DNA of 51,271 nucleotides, from assembly GCF_000282135.1 (NCBI RefSeq), contig NZ_AKJW01000019.1, positions 1-51,271 on the forward strand, written 5' to 3'. The notes beneath the pieces were generated by a model. It was not told where the DNA came from. It saw only the letters and a list, made by a program, of their open reading frames with translations, and did no database searches. Position 1 is the stretch's first letter; every line of letters begins with the position of its first letter. This document shows, in pieces, positions 37,358 to 47,165 of this stretch. The translations under genes were made by a program, and so were the position numbers. The stretch comes from Herbaspirillum sp. CF444. GTDB lineage: Bacteria > Pseudomonadota > Gammaproteobacteria > Burkholderiales > Burkholderiaceae_D.

Positions 37358-38969
37358 CTCCACGCCTGCGCCGGTCTCCCCGGACATTCGCCAACCTGTG
37401 CGCTGGTTGCCATCGCTGGTTTGGCTGATACCTCTCATCGCCGCTGTCGTCGGTCTGTCGCTATTGATTCATACGCTGCTGCAGAACGGGCCGGAGATCA
37501 GCGTCACCTTTCGTACCGCGGAAGGGCTGACGCCGGGGAAGACGGTCGTACGTTATAAATCCGTCGACATCGGTCGCGTGAAATCAGTACATCTGGCGCA
37601 AGATCGTTCGCATGTGATCGCGGTCATCGCGTTGTCCAACGATGCTGAAAGCTTCCTGGCCAGAGATACGCGTTTCTGGGTGGTGCGTCCTCGTCTTGCC
37701 GTCTCCGGCGTCTCGGGACTGGAGACCCTGCTGTCCGGCGCCTATATCGGTGTGGACGCGGGGAAATCGGCGATACGCGTCAAGAAATTCAACGGACTGG
37801 AAGTGCCGCCGGCCATTACGACGGATGTATCGGGCAAGCAATTTACATTGCGCGCTGCCGACCTGGGTTCATTGGATATCGGTTCGCCGGTCTATTACCG
37901 GCGCATGCAGGTCGGCCAGGTCGTGGCATACCGGTTGAATCCGGACGCCCGGGGAATCTCTTTGCGCGTATTCGTCAACCGGCCCTACGACAAGCTTGTC
38001 ACGACGGACACCCGCTTCTGGCACGCAAGCGGGGTCGACCTCAAGCTCGACGCCGGCGGCATCAAGCTCAATACACAGGCACTGGCCACCGTACTGCTTG
38101 GCGGCGTGGCTTTTCAGGAACCGGATCATCCGATAAACGCGGCGCTTGCCAACGAAAACGCGGAGTTCATGCTGGCCGCCGACCAGGCGGAGGCAATGAA
38201 GCCGCGCGACGAGCTCGCGCCTGAACTTGCCGTGCTCAACTTCGATCAATCCGTACGGGGTTTGTCGCCGGGATCGCCGGTGGATTTTCGCGGGATCGTG
38301 ATCGGCCAGGTCCGCTCCATCGGCATCGACTATGTACGCGAGAAAAAAATGTTCCGCTTTCCGGTAGTGATCGAACTCTATCCGTCACGCATCGGCCTTG
38401 ACGTCGGCGAGCTGAGAAACAAACGATACGCGCGCGATATTGCAGAAACCATGAACAAGCGAGGCATGCGCGCACAGCTTCGCACCGGCAATATGCTGAC
38501 CGGCCAGCTATATGTGGCCTTCGATTTCTTTCCCAATGCGCCTGCGGCCAAAGTAAATATCGACGGGCCGATGCCGGAACTGGCGACGATGCCCGGCGGA
38601 CTCGATGAGCTGCAAACCAAGCTGGGAAATATCGTCGCCAGGATCGACAAGATTCCCTTCGATGATATCGCTCGGGAATTGCGTGTTTCCATGGCGTCGC
38701 TGGACAAGACGCTCAACAATGCAGACAAGCTGCTGGTGCAACTCAACGGCAATGTTGTACCGGAGTTCGCGGCGGCGATGCAGGATGCGCGCAAGATGCT
38801 GCAAACCGCCAACAGCACGCTTTCTTCAGATGCGCCGTTGCAGCAGGACACGCGCAGGACGCTGCAGGAACTGACGCGCGCAGCGGCATCGTTGCGGACC
38901 TTGACCGACTATCTGGAACGCCATCCGGAGGCGCTGATACGCGGCAAGGTCAGGGAGGAGGCGCCATGA
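37344..38969 (+). CDS. pqiB: Intermembrane transport protein PqiB (MCE family)
   Basis: This 541-aa protein (Escherichia coli PqiB is 546 aa) has one N-terminal membrane helix (about 21-46). Three MCE domains follow at about 50-140, 165-225 and 285-390, each opening with a phrase like GLTPGKTVVRYKSVDIGRV, LDIGSPVYYRRMQVGQV or LSPGSPVDFRGIVIGQV. A C-terminal coiled-coil region (about 430-530) would form the needle spanning the periplasm. PqiB hexamers form lipid-conducting tubes between the membranes together with PqiA and PqiC. A full pqiA is absent here, only a remnant, so the inner-membrane partner must be encoded elsewhere or dispensed with. The start has no ribosome site of its own. Confidence 0.93.
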   Translation: MSEPDSTPAPVSPDIRQPVRWLPSLVWLIPLIAAVVGLSLLIHTLLQNGPEISVTFRTAEGLTPGKTVVRYKSVDIGRVKSVHLAQDRSHVIAVIALSNDAESFLARDTRFWVVRPRLAVSGVSGLETLLSGAYIGVDAGKSAIRVKKFNGLEVPPAITTDVSGKQFTLRAADLGSLDIGSPVYYRRMQVGQVVAYRLNPDARGISLRVFVNRPYDKLVTTDTRFWHASGVDLKLDAGGIKLNTQALATVLLGGVAFQEPDHPINAALANENAEFMLAADQAEAMKPRDELAPELAVLNFDQSVRGLSPGSPVDFRGIVIGQVRSIGIDYVREKKMFRFPVVIELYPSRIGLDVGELRNKRYARDIAETMNKRGMRAQLRTGNMLTGQLYVAFDFFPNAPAAKVNIDGPMPELATMPGGLDELQTKLGNIVARIDKIPFDDIARELRVSMASLDKTLNNADKLLVQLNGNVVPEFAAAMQDARKMLQTANSTLSSDAPLQQDTRRTLQELTRAAASLRTLTDYLERHPEALIRGKVREEAP

Positions 38970-39562
38970 CCGCCGGCATCCGTCTGCGGTTTTCCTTCCC
39001 GGCTTTCGTTGTCATGACAGTTGTACTCTCCGCTTGTGCATCGCCGGATCCTCGCTACTACACGCTGTTGCCGGACGTCGTAGCGGACTCGCGGACCTTC
39101 TTGCCGACGGCACCGATGTTGATTGAAGTCGCTCCCGTGCGCGTACCCGAACACCTGAATCGCTCCAACCTGGCGATCGGAAACGGTGACGGAAGTTTCA
39201 GGTTGCTCGAACAGGCCCGCTGGGGAGCGCCGCTTCCCGATGCATTGCGGGATGCCATTTCCGAGCGGCTGCAAACTGACCTGAGCGCCATCGACACCTA
39301 CCACCAGTCGATGCGCGATGCGAAGCCGCGTTATCGTATCAATATCGACGTTCTGCAGATGTCTCTCGAATTCGACGGGCGTGTCGATGTCCGCGCCAGC
39401 TGGGTCGTGACCAGGCTGGCGGATGGAAAGGCGGCGGCAGGACGGACAGAGCGCCGGATGCGCACTCCGGGCGGGGTCGCGGAGATGGTGGCGGCCTGTC
39501 GGCAGATGATCGCCGGGACGGCGACAGACGTGGCAGAAACTTTGCGTTCTCTCAAAGACTAG
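38966..39562 (+). CDS. pqiC: PqiC/YmbA-type lipoprotein
   Basis: This 198-aa lipoprotein has a signal peptide ending VVLSAC (acylated Cys24), followed by SPDPRYYTLLP. It shows the MLIEVAPVRVPEHLNRSNLA core typical of the PqiC / ABC-transport auxiliary component family, and a LLEQARWGAPLPDALRDAI helix near 75-92. It is anchored in the outer membrane and docks the PqiB tube. It overlaps pqiB by 4 bp (ATGA), so the two are co-translated. The C-terminal helix (VAEMVAACRQMIAGTA) is complete. Confidence 0.92.
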   Translation: MTAGIRLRFSFPAFVVMTVVLSACASPDPRYYTLLPDVVADSRTFLPTAPMLIEVAPVRVPEHLNRSNLAIGNGDGSFRLLEQARWGAPLPDALRDAISERLQTDLSAIDTYHQSMRDAKPRYRINIDVLQMSLEFDGRVDVRASWVVTRLADGKAAAGRTERRMRTPGGVAEMVAACRQMIAGTATDVAETLRSLKD

Positions 39563-39912
39563 CCGATGGATCGTTGCTGGTAAGGGAGGGATCGCCGTGC
39601 AGCGTTTTTGGACATTTCCCATACCTGCTCCCGGCTGCTGATTCAACCGGTGATGCAACAGATTGATGGAAGCATTCCGCTGGTATTTATTGGCGTCAAG
39701 CAAATAGCGAATAATCCTTATCAAATTTGCATTGTTGGTATTTGGCGTCATTGATAAAGTTGTTGACAATTATTAGCGCGCTAAGTATATTGTCACTCAG
39801 GCGCTCGGAAACAGGCGATTGGCGTCAAATATATTGCTTACAATTTAATTGCCTACTATTTTTATCGTGTCTTTACATTGATTCTTCATCTCATCTTATA
39901 AAGGAAATCATC
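39563..39912 (+). promoter_or_regulatory. Promoter and OhrR-type operator upstream of the hydrolase gene
   Basis: This 350-bp region holds a near-consensus promoter: TTGACA at 39763-39768, a 17-bp spacer, and TATATT at 39786-39791. The spacer contains the perfect 12-bp palindrome TTAGCGCGCTAA (39773-39784). The same TATTAGCGCGC core recurs before the OhrR gene. A repressor bound here would block RNA polymerase. The first 200 bp show nothing notable. Confidence 0.75.
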
Positions 39913-40614
39913 ATGAACTCATTAGTACTTTCTATCGTTTTGGTGCACGGCGGTTTTGTCGACGGATCCGGCTGGGAAGGTGTCCACAACATCCTGAAGC
40001 AGGACGGCTACAATGTCAGCATCGTCCAGAATCCGACCACCAGCCTGGCGGACGATGTTGCGTATACCAAGCGTGTCATCAATGCCCAGCAAGGCCCCGT
40101 TCTGCTGGTCGGTCATTCCTACGGCGGCGCGGTCATCACGGAAGCCGGCAATGCTCCCAAGGTCAAGGGACTGGTGTATGTGGCTGCATTTGCTCCGGAC
40201 AAGGGCGAATCGGTTGAAACCCTGATCAAGAACCCCGCTCCGGACGCGCCGGTGCCGCCGATCCTGCCTCCGGTTGATGGCTTCCTGCTGCTGGATCAGG
40301 CCAAGTTCGCAGCGTCGTTTGCAGCGGATGTCGATCCCAAAAAAGCCAGCTTCATGGCCAACTCGCAAGTGCCTTGGGGCCTGGGAGCGCTGACCGGCAC
40401 CGTGACCGAGGCTTCATGGAAGGTCAAGCCCAGCTACTATCTGCTCACCAAGGACGACAAGATGATCCCGCCGGCAGTCCAGCGGTTCATGGCGAAGCGC
40501 ATCAAGGCCGAAACTGTTGAAGTTCCCGGCAGCCATGCGGTGTACGTATCGCATCCCGAGGTCGTGGCGGCGCTGATCGAAAAGGCCGCGAAAGCAATCG
40601 CGGAAAGCAAATAA
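39913..40614 (+). CDS. Alpha/beta hydrolase, probable esterase
   Basis: This 233-aa alpha/beta hydrolase has the oxyanion HGGFVDGSGW loop (12-21) and the nucleophile elbow GHSYGG with Ser69. An Asp is found near 181-182 (TKDDKMIP), and His208 lies in GSHAVYVSHP, completing a plausible triad. It resembles the small esterases of the RsbQ and plant salicylate-esterase type. No signal peptide is evident. The ATG at 39913 has an AAAGGAAA ribosome site. The gene is followed by the OhrR gene, and both share an operator motif, so it is probably induced by organic peroxides. The substrate is unknown. Confidence 0.87.
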   Translation: MNSLVLSIVLVHGGFVDGSGWEGVHNILKQDGYNVSIVQNPTTSLADDVAYTKRVINAQQGPVLLVGHSYGGAVITEAGNAPKVKGLVYVAAFAPDKGESVETLIKNPAPDAPVPPILPPVDGFLLLDQAKFAASFAADVDPKKASFMANSQVPWGLGALTGTVTEASWKVKPSYYLLTKDDKMIPPAVQRFMAKRIKAETVEVPGSHAVYVSHPEVVAALIEKAAKAIAESK

Positions 40615-40675
40615 TTACGCCCCGCGGGGCGCGGACATGGTCATGCTTTCCATCCGCGCCCCACATCATTTAATT

Positions 40676-40705
40676 TATTAGCGCGCAAATTAATTTTGAT
40701 ACAAT
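40676..40705 (+). promoter_or_regulatory. Operator and promoter of the ohrR gene
   Basis: TATTAGCGCGCAAATTA (40676-40692) repeats the core of the site inside the hydrolase promoter (TATTAGCGCGCTAAGTA at 39771-39787). Just downstream is an extended -10 element TGATACAAT (40697-40705). The overlap indicates autoregulation by OhrR. Confidence 0.65.
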
Positions 40706-40748
40706 AGGATATCTACCAATCGGAATTGCACCCTGCAGAGGGAGGAAA

Positions 40749-41198
40749 ATGAAGCCGGAAAGTCCGCCAACACTGAGTGAGCATCTCTGCTTTAAACTTT
40801 ATTCAACTTCGTTGAAGATGACCCAGCTATACAAACCGTTACTGGCACCACTCAATTTGACCTACCCGCAGTATCTGGTGATGGTGGTCTTGTGGGAGGA
40901 GGAGGGGATTGGGATGAAAGACTTGGCCGAACGTCTTCATCTGGATGCCGGATCCGTGACTCCGCTTGTCAAGCGGCTGGAAGTCAACGGTTATGTTATT
41001 CGAAGCAGGAACCCGCACGACGAGCGCAATCGTATTTTGACGCTGACAAAGGCCGGAAAAGCGCTTCGAACGAGCGGAATGGAGGTCAGCCGGCAGATCG
41101 TCTCACTGTGCGGCATCAGCATGCCAAAGGCAGACATCCTGATGAACAATCTTGATGTGTTGAACCGTAATATCGGCGAAGTCCTGACCGACGCGTAA
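40749..41198 (+). CDS. ohrR: OhrR-type MarR-family peroxide-sensing repressor
   Basis: This 149-aa MarR-family winged-helix protein carries the OhrR signature: reactive Cys14 in LCFKLYS, and the two tyrosines that hold its thiolate (Tyr28, Tyr39 in LTYPQYLVMVVLWE). A second cysteine, Cys121 (SLCGISMP), places it in the two-cysteine class, in which peroxide oxidation forms an intersubunit disulfide. The DNA-binding wing (NPHDERNRILTLT) lies near residues 88-100. Unusually, the expected ohr peroxiredoxin gene is not beside it; an alpha/beta hydrolase occupies that place. GGAGG precedes the ATG. It ends at a bidirectional terminator. Confidence 0.9.
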   Translation: MKPESPPTLSEHLCFKLYSTSLKMTQLYKPLLAPLNLTYPQYLVMVVLWEEEGIGMKDLAERLHLDAGSVTPLVKRLEVNGYVIRSRNPHDERNRILTLTKAGKALRTSGMEVSRQIVSLCGISMPKADILMNNLDVLNRNIGEVLTDA

Positions 41199-41238
41199 GC
41201 CGGCAGTCGCTTCGCGAGAAAGCGGAATAGAAAAAGGA

Positions 41239-41263
41239 AAAGGCCCCTGGATGAGGGGCCTTT
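41239..41263. terminator. Bidirectional terminator between ohrR and asparaginase
   Basis: A perfect 10-bp stem (AAAGGCCCCT / AGGGGCCTTT) with loop GGATG lies between the convergent ohrR and asparaginase genes. T-rich sequence follows on both strands, and the minus-strand tail (CCTTTTCCTTTTT) is stronger. Confidence 0.8.
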
Positions 41264-41367
41264 GCATTTCCGGCTAACGATAGAGTCGCTTGCTGCCAGG
41301 CGCTGCGCAGCGCGAGCGGCGGTAGCGCAACCTGTGCCGCACGGAGTCGATTCCCGGCCAGCCGTCT

Positions 41368-42477
41368 CTAATAATCGAACGCGGCTTGCAGCTCGTTCTT
41401 GCTTGTCTTTCCCTGATGCAGCAACAATATGAGGAGCAAACGCGCTTTCTGCGGGCTCAGGTCTCCTGCCATCACGGCGCCGGCGTCGAATGTCGTCTTG
41501 CCGCCTCCGGGAAAACCGTAAACCGGCATGGTGCGGCCGTTATAGACGCGGGTCGAGATCACCACGGGCACGTTCTTGGACAAAGCATATTTCACCGCCT
41601 CGAACATGGAAACATTCATGTTTCCCATGCCTGTCGCCTGCACGACGATTCCCTTGGCGCCTTGGTCCACCGCGTAGCGCAGCAATGCTCCGTCGGCACC
41701 GCCGAACATGGAGAGAATTTCCACGCGCGGCATCTCGCCTGTACCGATATCGATATGCTGGCGGCGCAACGCCGTCCGTGAAAACACCACCTTGTCATCC
41801 CACACTTCGCCAAGGAAACCGAAATCGCCGGATTTGAAGGTTTCCACATCGCCGGTGTGCGTTTTGGTCACGCTGCGGGCGGCGTTGATCTGATTGTTCA
41901 TCGCCACCATCACGCCCTTGCCCTTGGCGTCTGCGCTCGTGGCGATACGAATGGCGTTGAGCAGGTTGCGCGGCCCGTCAAAGTCGGATTCCGATGCGTT
42001 GCGTTGCGCACCGATGAGCACCACGGGCTTGTCGGACTTGACGGTCAGATCAAGCCAGTAAGCAGTCTCTTCCATGGTGTCTGTGCCTTGCGAAACGACT
42101 ACCCCCGCCACTTCCGGCCTGGCAAGCGCATCATCGACCGCCTTGGTCAAACGCGACCACCATTTCGGCTCTACATAGTTGGCCGACATGTTGGAGAAAT
42201 TATTCACTTCAATCGTGGCAAATTTCGCGGCATCCGGCACCGTCTTCATCAGGTCATCGCCGGAAATCGCCGGAACCACTCCCTTGGTCACGGGATCGAT
42301 TTTCATGGCAATGGTGCCGCCGGTGGCGATGAACTGCACGACAGGCTTGCCCTGTGCCAGCGCTGCACCCGACACCAGGCAACACGCGACAAAGGCAATA
42401 ACGGGACGCTTCGGCATCGGGATGCGGCGGAGTCTGGCTATAAAGATTTCCGGCCGGTACATTTCAGGAAAATTCAT
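41368..42477 (-). CDS. ansB: Periplasmic type II L-asparaginase
   Basis: This 369-aa enzyme hydrolyses asparagine (and often glutamine) to aspartate and ammonia in the periplasm. A signal peptide of about 41 residues, with a hydrophobic core after MPKRP and an ALA-Q cleavage site, precedes the mature protein. The catalytic residues are visible: Thr55 (ATGGTIA), the Thr132-Asp133 pair (QGTDTMEETAYW) and Lys205 (SVTKTHTGD), with spacing matching Escherichia coli AnsB. I kept the start at 42477, where GAGGAGACATC lies directly upstream. The ATG 60 bases further in would give a more typical signal peptide but has no ribosome site. Confidence 0.94.
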   Translation of the reverse strand: MNFPEMYRPEIFIARLRRIPMPKRPVIAFVACCLVSGAALAQGKPVVQFIATGGTIAMKIDPVTKGVVPAISGDDLMKTVPDAAKFATIEVNNFSNMSANYVEPKWWSRLTKAVDDALARPEVAGVVVSQGTDTMEETAYWLDLTVKSDKPVVLIGAQRNASESDFDGPRNLLNAIRIATSADAKGKGVMVAMNNQINAARSVTKTHTGDVETFKSGDFGFLGEVWDDKVVFSRTALRRQHIDIGTGEMPRVEILSMFGGADGALLRYAVDQGAKGIVVQATGMGNMNVSMFEAVKYALSKNVPVVISTRVYNGRTMPVYGFPGGGKTTFDAGAVMAGDLSPQKARLLLILLLHQGKTSKNELQAAFDY

Positions 42478-42836
42478 GATGTCTCCTCATTTTCTATTTA
42501 TAAAAATGCGCAGCAAATATGCATGCGGTTCAGGCTCGCGTCTGCATTGCAGATTCCATTCAGGAACCGGCAATCAAGCGACATTGACGGTTCTCGGTAT
42601 GAATGCCGTCTTCCAGATTTGGCCTGGGAAAGGTACTGCAAGTATCGAGCCAGTCGAAGGAGTTCACATCGAAAATTCCAACATATTGATTTCATTGCTT
42701 CTTTCATTTCGTCACTATCAATCAATTGCGGAATTTCGGAATTTCTTGTTCGGGGTGTGCGAATTGCCGCAAAGGTGCAGCCAAATGATGTTATGAACGT
42801 CCGTTACTGGCCCAGGGTGTTTCAAAAGACAGATCC
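42478..42836. other. 359-bp divergent intergenic region, AT-rich
   Basis: This stretch between the asparaginase and DJ-1/PfpI genes holds no supported gene. A tandem GGAATTTC pair occurs near 42729-42744. A short minus-strand frame near 42560-42680 reads like protein but lacks a start and family resemblance. Promoters for both genes must lie here, but I could not place them. Confidence 0.4.
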
Positions 42837-43523
42837 ATGCACGTGAATATCATCACGGTTCCTGACATGGTCCAGCTCGACATTACCGGCCCCTACGAGG
42901 TGCTGGCGCGAACGCCGGGATGGACAGTCAACCTGGTCGCCGCTACGCCGGAGGCGGTACGCACTGATCGTGGATTGCGATTGTTGCCCAACGTCACGCG
43001 AGCGACCGCCAAACCGTCGAACATTTTGGTCATACCAGGTGGGACTGGTATCGATACCGCGATGCTGGATCCGGAATGGGTAGAGTACGTGCGCAAGGAA
43101 AGTGCCAAATGCGACTATGTATTTGGCGTCTGTACCGGCTCCTTACTGCTGGGTGCTGCGGGAGTTTTAAAAGGAAAGCGCGCCGGCGGTCACTGGCAAG
43201 CGCGCGACATGTTGACGCAGTTTGGCGCCACCGTCTCCAATGACCGGATGACTCGGGACGGGAATATCTATACTTCCGGCGGCGTGACGTCCGGCATCGA
43301 TATGGCTCTTCGTGTCGTGGCCGATATTGCCGGCCTTGAAACGGCGCAAAAAATCCAGTTGGCGATGGAATACGATCCGGCACCGCCGTTTGCCGGTGGC
43401 ACCCCTTATACGTCGCCACCTGACATTGTCGCGGCCGTCCTCAAGGACTCAAGCAAGCGCCGCGCACTGCGAGAATCGATGGTTGCCGAGGCTGCACAGA
43501 GGCTCAATCGTTCGGGTGGATAA
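42837..43523 (+). CDS. DJ-1/PfpI-family protein, isonitrile hydratase-like
   Basis: This 228-aa protein has the DJ-1/PfpI fold with the nucleophile-elbow cysteine at Cys99 (VFGVCTGSLLLGAAGVL). Thr100 follows it, and Asp15 lies in LDITGPYEVL. The Asp-Cys-Thr set corresponds to Asp17, Cys101 and Thr102 of Pseudomonas isonitrile hydratase (InhA), which converts isonitriles to N-formamides. Similar proteins also appear as AraC-linked amidase-like domains, so hydratase activity is a family-level inference. The ribosome site is weak. A terminator follows the gene. It is transcribed divergently from the asparaginase gene. Confidence 0.88.
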   Translation: MHVNIITVPDMVQLDITGPYEVLARTPGWTVNLVAATPEAVRTDRGLRLLPNVTRATAKPSNILVIPGGTGIDTAMLDPEWVEYVRKESAKCDYVFGVCTGSLLLGAAGVLKGKRAGGHWQARDMLTQFGATVSNDRMTRDGNIYTSGGVTSGIDMALRVVADIAGLETAQKIQLAMEYDPAPPFAGGTPYTSPPDIVAAVLKDSSKRRALRESMVAEAAQRLNRSGG

Positions 43524-43549
43524 CGGAAGTTATTACTGTCACGAACCGT

Positions 43550-43581
43550 ACCGCGACCGCTTGGGCAAGTCGCGGTTTTTT
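43550..43581 (+). terminator. Rho-independent terminator of the DJ-1/PfpI gene
   Basis: An 8-bp stem (ACCGCGAC / GTCGCGGT) with an 11-nt loop is followed by TTTTTT (43576-43581), 27 bp after the stop codon. It is a good intrinsic terminator. Confidence 0.8.
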
Positions 43582-43966
43582 AGTTTGTTGTCAAACATCG
43601 TCATCTTCATGCCTCGGGACATTCGGTGTTGGCCGGTTGCGGACTTTAACTCTTATCGCAGAAGCGTTGCTTGTTCTCAATTGTAGGCGTCTACAAGAAG
43701 TCAAGAACTATAAGCTTGGATTCGCGGTTAATAAATCAACTTTGAGGCGCTTCAACAAGAGCACACTCGCTAAGGCACAAACCGAACCAGATTCCGTTAC
43801 CACGCAATCCAAAACCATAACTGCACAGAAGGAAAGCAACGGTGACGAGAGCGAATAAAGTTGAGCGCAAATCGAAGGCGTAAGCATCTGATTTTGATAG
43901 AACACAGGAAGCGTCCAAAGTTGGTCGGAGCTATTTCTTCCTTCGACGTTCATTACACCTGCCCCA
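43582..43966. other. AT-rich non-coding stretch, probable distal end of an island
   Basis: Between the DJ-1/PfpI terminator and the LysR stop lie 385 bp visibly richer in A and T than their neighbours, without a convincing gene. It contains GCGAATAAAGTTGAGCG (43851-43867) and CAAAGTTGGTCGGAGCT (43916-43932), inverted relatives of the repeats beside glmS. A weaker ATAAGCTTGG-ATTCG resemblance occurs near 43710-43725. Confidence 0.5.
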
Positions 43967-44863
43967 TCAGTTTTTTAACCGCAGAGCCTCCAACACAAGC
44001 ATAAATGCCGGAGACGCATTTCGCCTGCTCGGATAATACAAATGATAGCCAGGATAAGTTGGCCGCCAGTCGTCGAGCACTTGGACCAAATCGCCAGTTG
44101 CGATGTATCGGTCGGCGACGTCCTGAGGTACGTAAGCCAAGCCATATCCTTCAAGCGCAGCTGTCAGTATCTCTGACGATGTGTTGAGAATGAGTTGTCC
44201 TTGCACATGCACGCTCAATTCCTGACCTGCCTTTTCGAATTCCCATGCGTAAAGTCCACCATGTGTAGGCAGGCGCAAGTTGATGCAATTGTGTTTAGTC
44301 AGGAGGTCTTGAGGGACTATCGGTGCCGACCGTGCTGAGAAATAGGAAGGCGAGCCGACAACCGTCATATGGAAGTCTGGGCTGATGCGGACCGCGATCA
44401 TGTCTTTTGCCACTTGGTCGCCAACGCGCACCCCTGCGTCGAATCGTTCGGCAACGATGTCGATAAGGCCGTAGTGGATTGAGAATTCCACCTTTAAATC
44501 AGGATAGGTGGGCAGCAGCGCGGACAACTTCGGCCATAAGATCGTACGGACTGCATGGTCGTGTGAACTGATCCTGATCGTGCCGGCCGGTTTGTCACGC
44601 TCTTCGCTTAGCGACGCCAATCCGGCCTCGATGCCTTCACAGTACGGGCCGACTGTTGCCAGTAGGCGCTCCCCAGCGTCAGTGGGCGACACGCCGCGCG
44701 TCGTCCGCGTCAGCAGCCGTATTCCCAGCTTTGCTTCGAGCGCGCTAATTGTGTGGCTCAAGGACGACTGTGACAGGCCGAGCTGTGCCGCGGCCCGAGT
44801 AAAGCTCCGCTCCCGAGCAACCACGACAAAAGCTGCCACATTATTAAGATTTATACGTTCCAT
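43967..44863 (-). CDS. LysR-family transcriptional regulator
   Basis: This 298-aa regulator has an N-terminal helix-turn-helix (MERINLNNVAAFVVVARERS..., with AAAQLGLSQSSLSHTISALE). A C-terminal effector domain (about 90-295) has the LDDWRPTYPGYHLYYPSRR ending typical of the subgroup that controls oxidoreductase operons. It is divergent from the aldo/keto reductase gene across 130 bp containing a LysR-like dyad, so it very probably controls that operon. Base composition is lower in GC than the glm genes. Its 3' end abuts the AT-rich far end of the candidate island. Confidence 0.93.
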   Translation of the reverse strand: MERINLNNVAAFVVVARERSFTRAAAQLGLSQSSLSHTISALEAKLGIRLLTRTTRGVSPTDAGERLLATVGPYCEGIEAGLASLSEERDKPAGTIRISSHDHAVRTILWPKLSALLPTYPDLKVEFSIHYGLIDIVAERFDAGVRVGDQVAKDMIAVRISPDFHMTVVGSPSYFSARSAPIVPQDLLTKHNCINLRLPTHGGLYAWEFEKAGQELSVHVQGQLILNTSSEILTAALEGYGLAYVPQDVADRYIATGDLVQVLDDWRPTYPGYHLYYPSRRNASPAFMLVLEALRLKN

Positions 44864-44876
44864 TTATCGAAATTCT

Positions 44877-44931
44877 GCATATGGGTATTCGGAGTATATG
44901 CCTTCACGTACGAACTGTCCGCGCCTATAGT
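44877..44931 (+). promoter_or_regulatory. LysR-type dyad and promoter of the oxidoreductase operon
   Basis: GCATAT (44877-44882) and ATATGC (44896-44901) form a perfect 6-bp dyad with a 13-bp spacer. It lies immediately upstream of a candidate promoter, TTCACG (44903-44908), 17 bp, TATAGT (44926-44931). Position and form fit a LysR activator site serving the aldo/keto reductase operon. Confidence 0.55.
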
Positions 44932-44984
44932 GAGTCAACAGGTTCTGCCGGCTACTTCACACATCCTTGGCCGGCCCTTTTTAG

Positions 44985-45974
<990 letters not shown>

Positions 45975-46053
45975 ACCATCTTGCTATCGCGCGTCTTTCC
46001 AGGAGAAGTCTCCAACGGATGCACGCGCGCCCACTTCAACGCAGGAACACAAC

Positions 46054-46827
46054 ATGACTTCACATACTCTCAACGGGCGCATCGCACTCGTCACCGGCGG
46101 CACGACCGGCATTGGCTTCGGCGCGGCCCAGTGCCTGATCAAAGCAGGCGCAACAGTCTACATCACTGGCCGTCGCCGCGAAGTGCTTGATAACGCGGTG
46201 GAAAAATTGGGTAAGGGCGCCATCGGCGTCCAGGCCGACGCGTCCGTCAAGGCAGACATGCAGCGCGTGGCTGACACCATTAAGCAGGCTCATGGCCAGC
46301 TCGACATCCTGTTCGCCAATGCTGGTGGCGGCCACGCCACGCCGCTGGCGGAATTGACTGAAGAGCAGATCGACAGTGAACTGTCGATCAACGTTAAAGG
46401 CGTCGTGCTGACGATGCAGACCGCATTGTCGGTGTTACGCGACGGTGCGTCCGTTATCCTGAACGCTTCCATCACCGCCGACATGGGCCTGAAAGGCTTT
46501 GGCGTCTACGCGGCCACCAAGGCAGCGGTGCGCTCGCTTGCGCGCAGCTGGACCACTGACTTGCGCGATCGCGATATCCGCGTCAACACAGTCAGCCCGG
46601 GTGTCGTGCCCACCGAAGGCTACGGCAAGGAACAAAAAATGAGCGACCAGGATGTGGCCGATTATGTGGCCCGCGTCGCCACCGAGATTCCGGCGGGACG
46701 CGTCGGCACCACGCGCGACATCGGCAATGCCGTCGTGTTCCTGGCGTCCGATGCGAGCAACTATATTCGCGGCATCGACCTGATCGTCGACGGCGGCATG
46801 ACGCGCGTCTACGCGGGGAAGAACTGA
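46054..46827 (+). CDS. Short-chain dehydrogenase/reductase
   Basis: This 257-aa classical SDR oxidoreductase has a glycine-rich cofactor motif TGGTTGIG (14-21) and NAGG near 89-92. The catalytic Ser139 ([11 protein letters not shown]) and YAATK (Tyr152, Lys156) are present. Arg40-Arg41-Arg42 after the second strand suggests NADP(H) preference. The C-terminal [18 protein letters not shown] is complete. It follows the aldo/keto reductase by 79 bp and precedes the monooxygenase-like gene by 10 bp. The substrate cannot be inferred from sequence. Confidence 0.93.
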   Translation: MTSHTLNGRIALVTGGTTGIGFGAAQCLIKAGATVYITGRRREVLDNAVEKLGKGAIGVQADASVKADMQRVADTIKQAHGQLDILFANAGGGHATPLAELTEEQIDSELSINVKGVVLTMQTALSVLRDGASVILNASITADMGLKGFGVYAATKAAVRSLARSWTTDLRDRDIRVNTVSPGVVPTEGYGKEQKMSDQDVADYVARVATEIPAGRVGTTRDIGNAVVFLASDASNYIRGIDLIVDGGMTRVYAGKN

Positions 46828-46837
46828 GAATAGCGCC

Positions 46838-47149
46838 ATGAACAACGCCAAGTCGAACGAACGTCACATCATTTGCGAACTACGCTGCGAATCAAAGGAC
46901 CGCGAGCGCGTGCGCGAACTGATCCTGCGATTCGTGCAGCCGGCACGCGCGGAACCGGGCTGCTTGTATTACGACCTGTACCAGCAAGTCGATGCGCCCG
47001 ACATTTTTTTCATCATCGACGGTTGGGTCGATGATGCCGCCGTCAACAGCCATGCCGCGCATCCCCATGTGGCCGAAGTGATGAAAGAGCTCGGACCGCT
47101 CCTGACATTCGGACCATCCATCACATTGACCACGCGCGCCAGCGACTAA
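46838..47149 (+). CDS. Antibiotic biosynthesis monooxygenase (ABM)-domain protein
   Basis: This 103-aa protein is a single ABM-type ferredoxin-like fold: the strand [20 protein letters not shown], then [20 protein letters not shown] and [20 protein letters not shown], with the usual paired His region. Members include quinol monooxygenase YgiN and heme-degrading enzymes, usually as dimers without a cofactor. It is encoded between an SDR and a carboxymuconolactone-decarboxylase-like gene, consistent with handling quinone-like or electrophilic compounds. The ribosome site is weak (GAGAATAGC). Confidence 0.9.
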   Translation: MNNAKSNERHIICELRCESKDRERVRELILRFVQPARAEPGCLYYDLYQQVDAPDIFFIIDGWVDDAAVNSHAAHPHVAEVMKELGPLLTFGPSITLTTRASD

Positions 47150-47165
47150 TATTGAAAGGATTTCC

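Noticed and set aside
42560..42680. A short protein-like minus-strand frame between the asparaginase and DJ-1 genes
   Set aside because: It lacks a start codon in frame and any recognisable motif, so I could not support a gene fragment.
43708..43953. An 81-codon minus-strand frame in the AT-rich gap
   Set aside because: It has no ribosome site or family resemblance and runs through the repeat copies that look like transposon-end sites.
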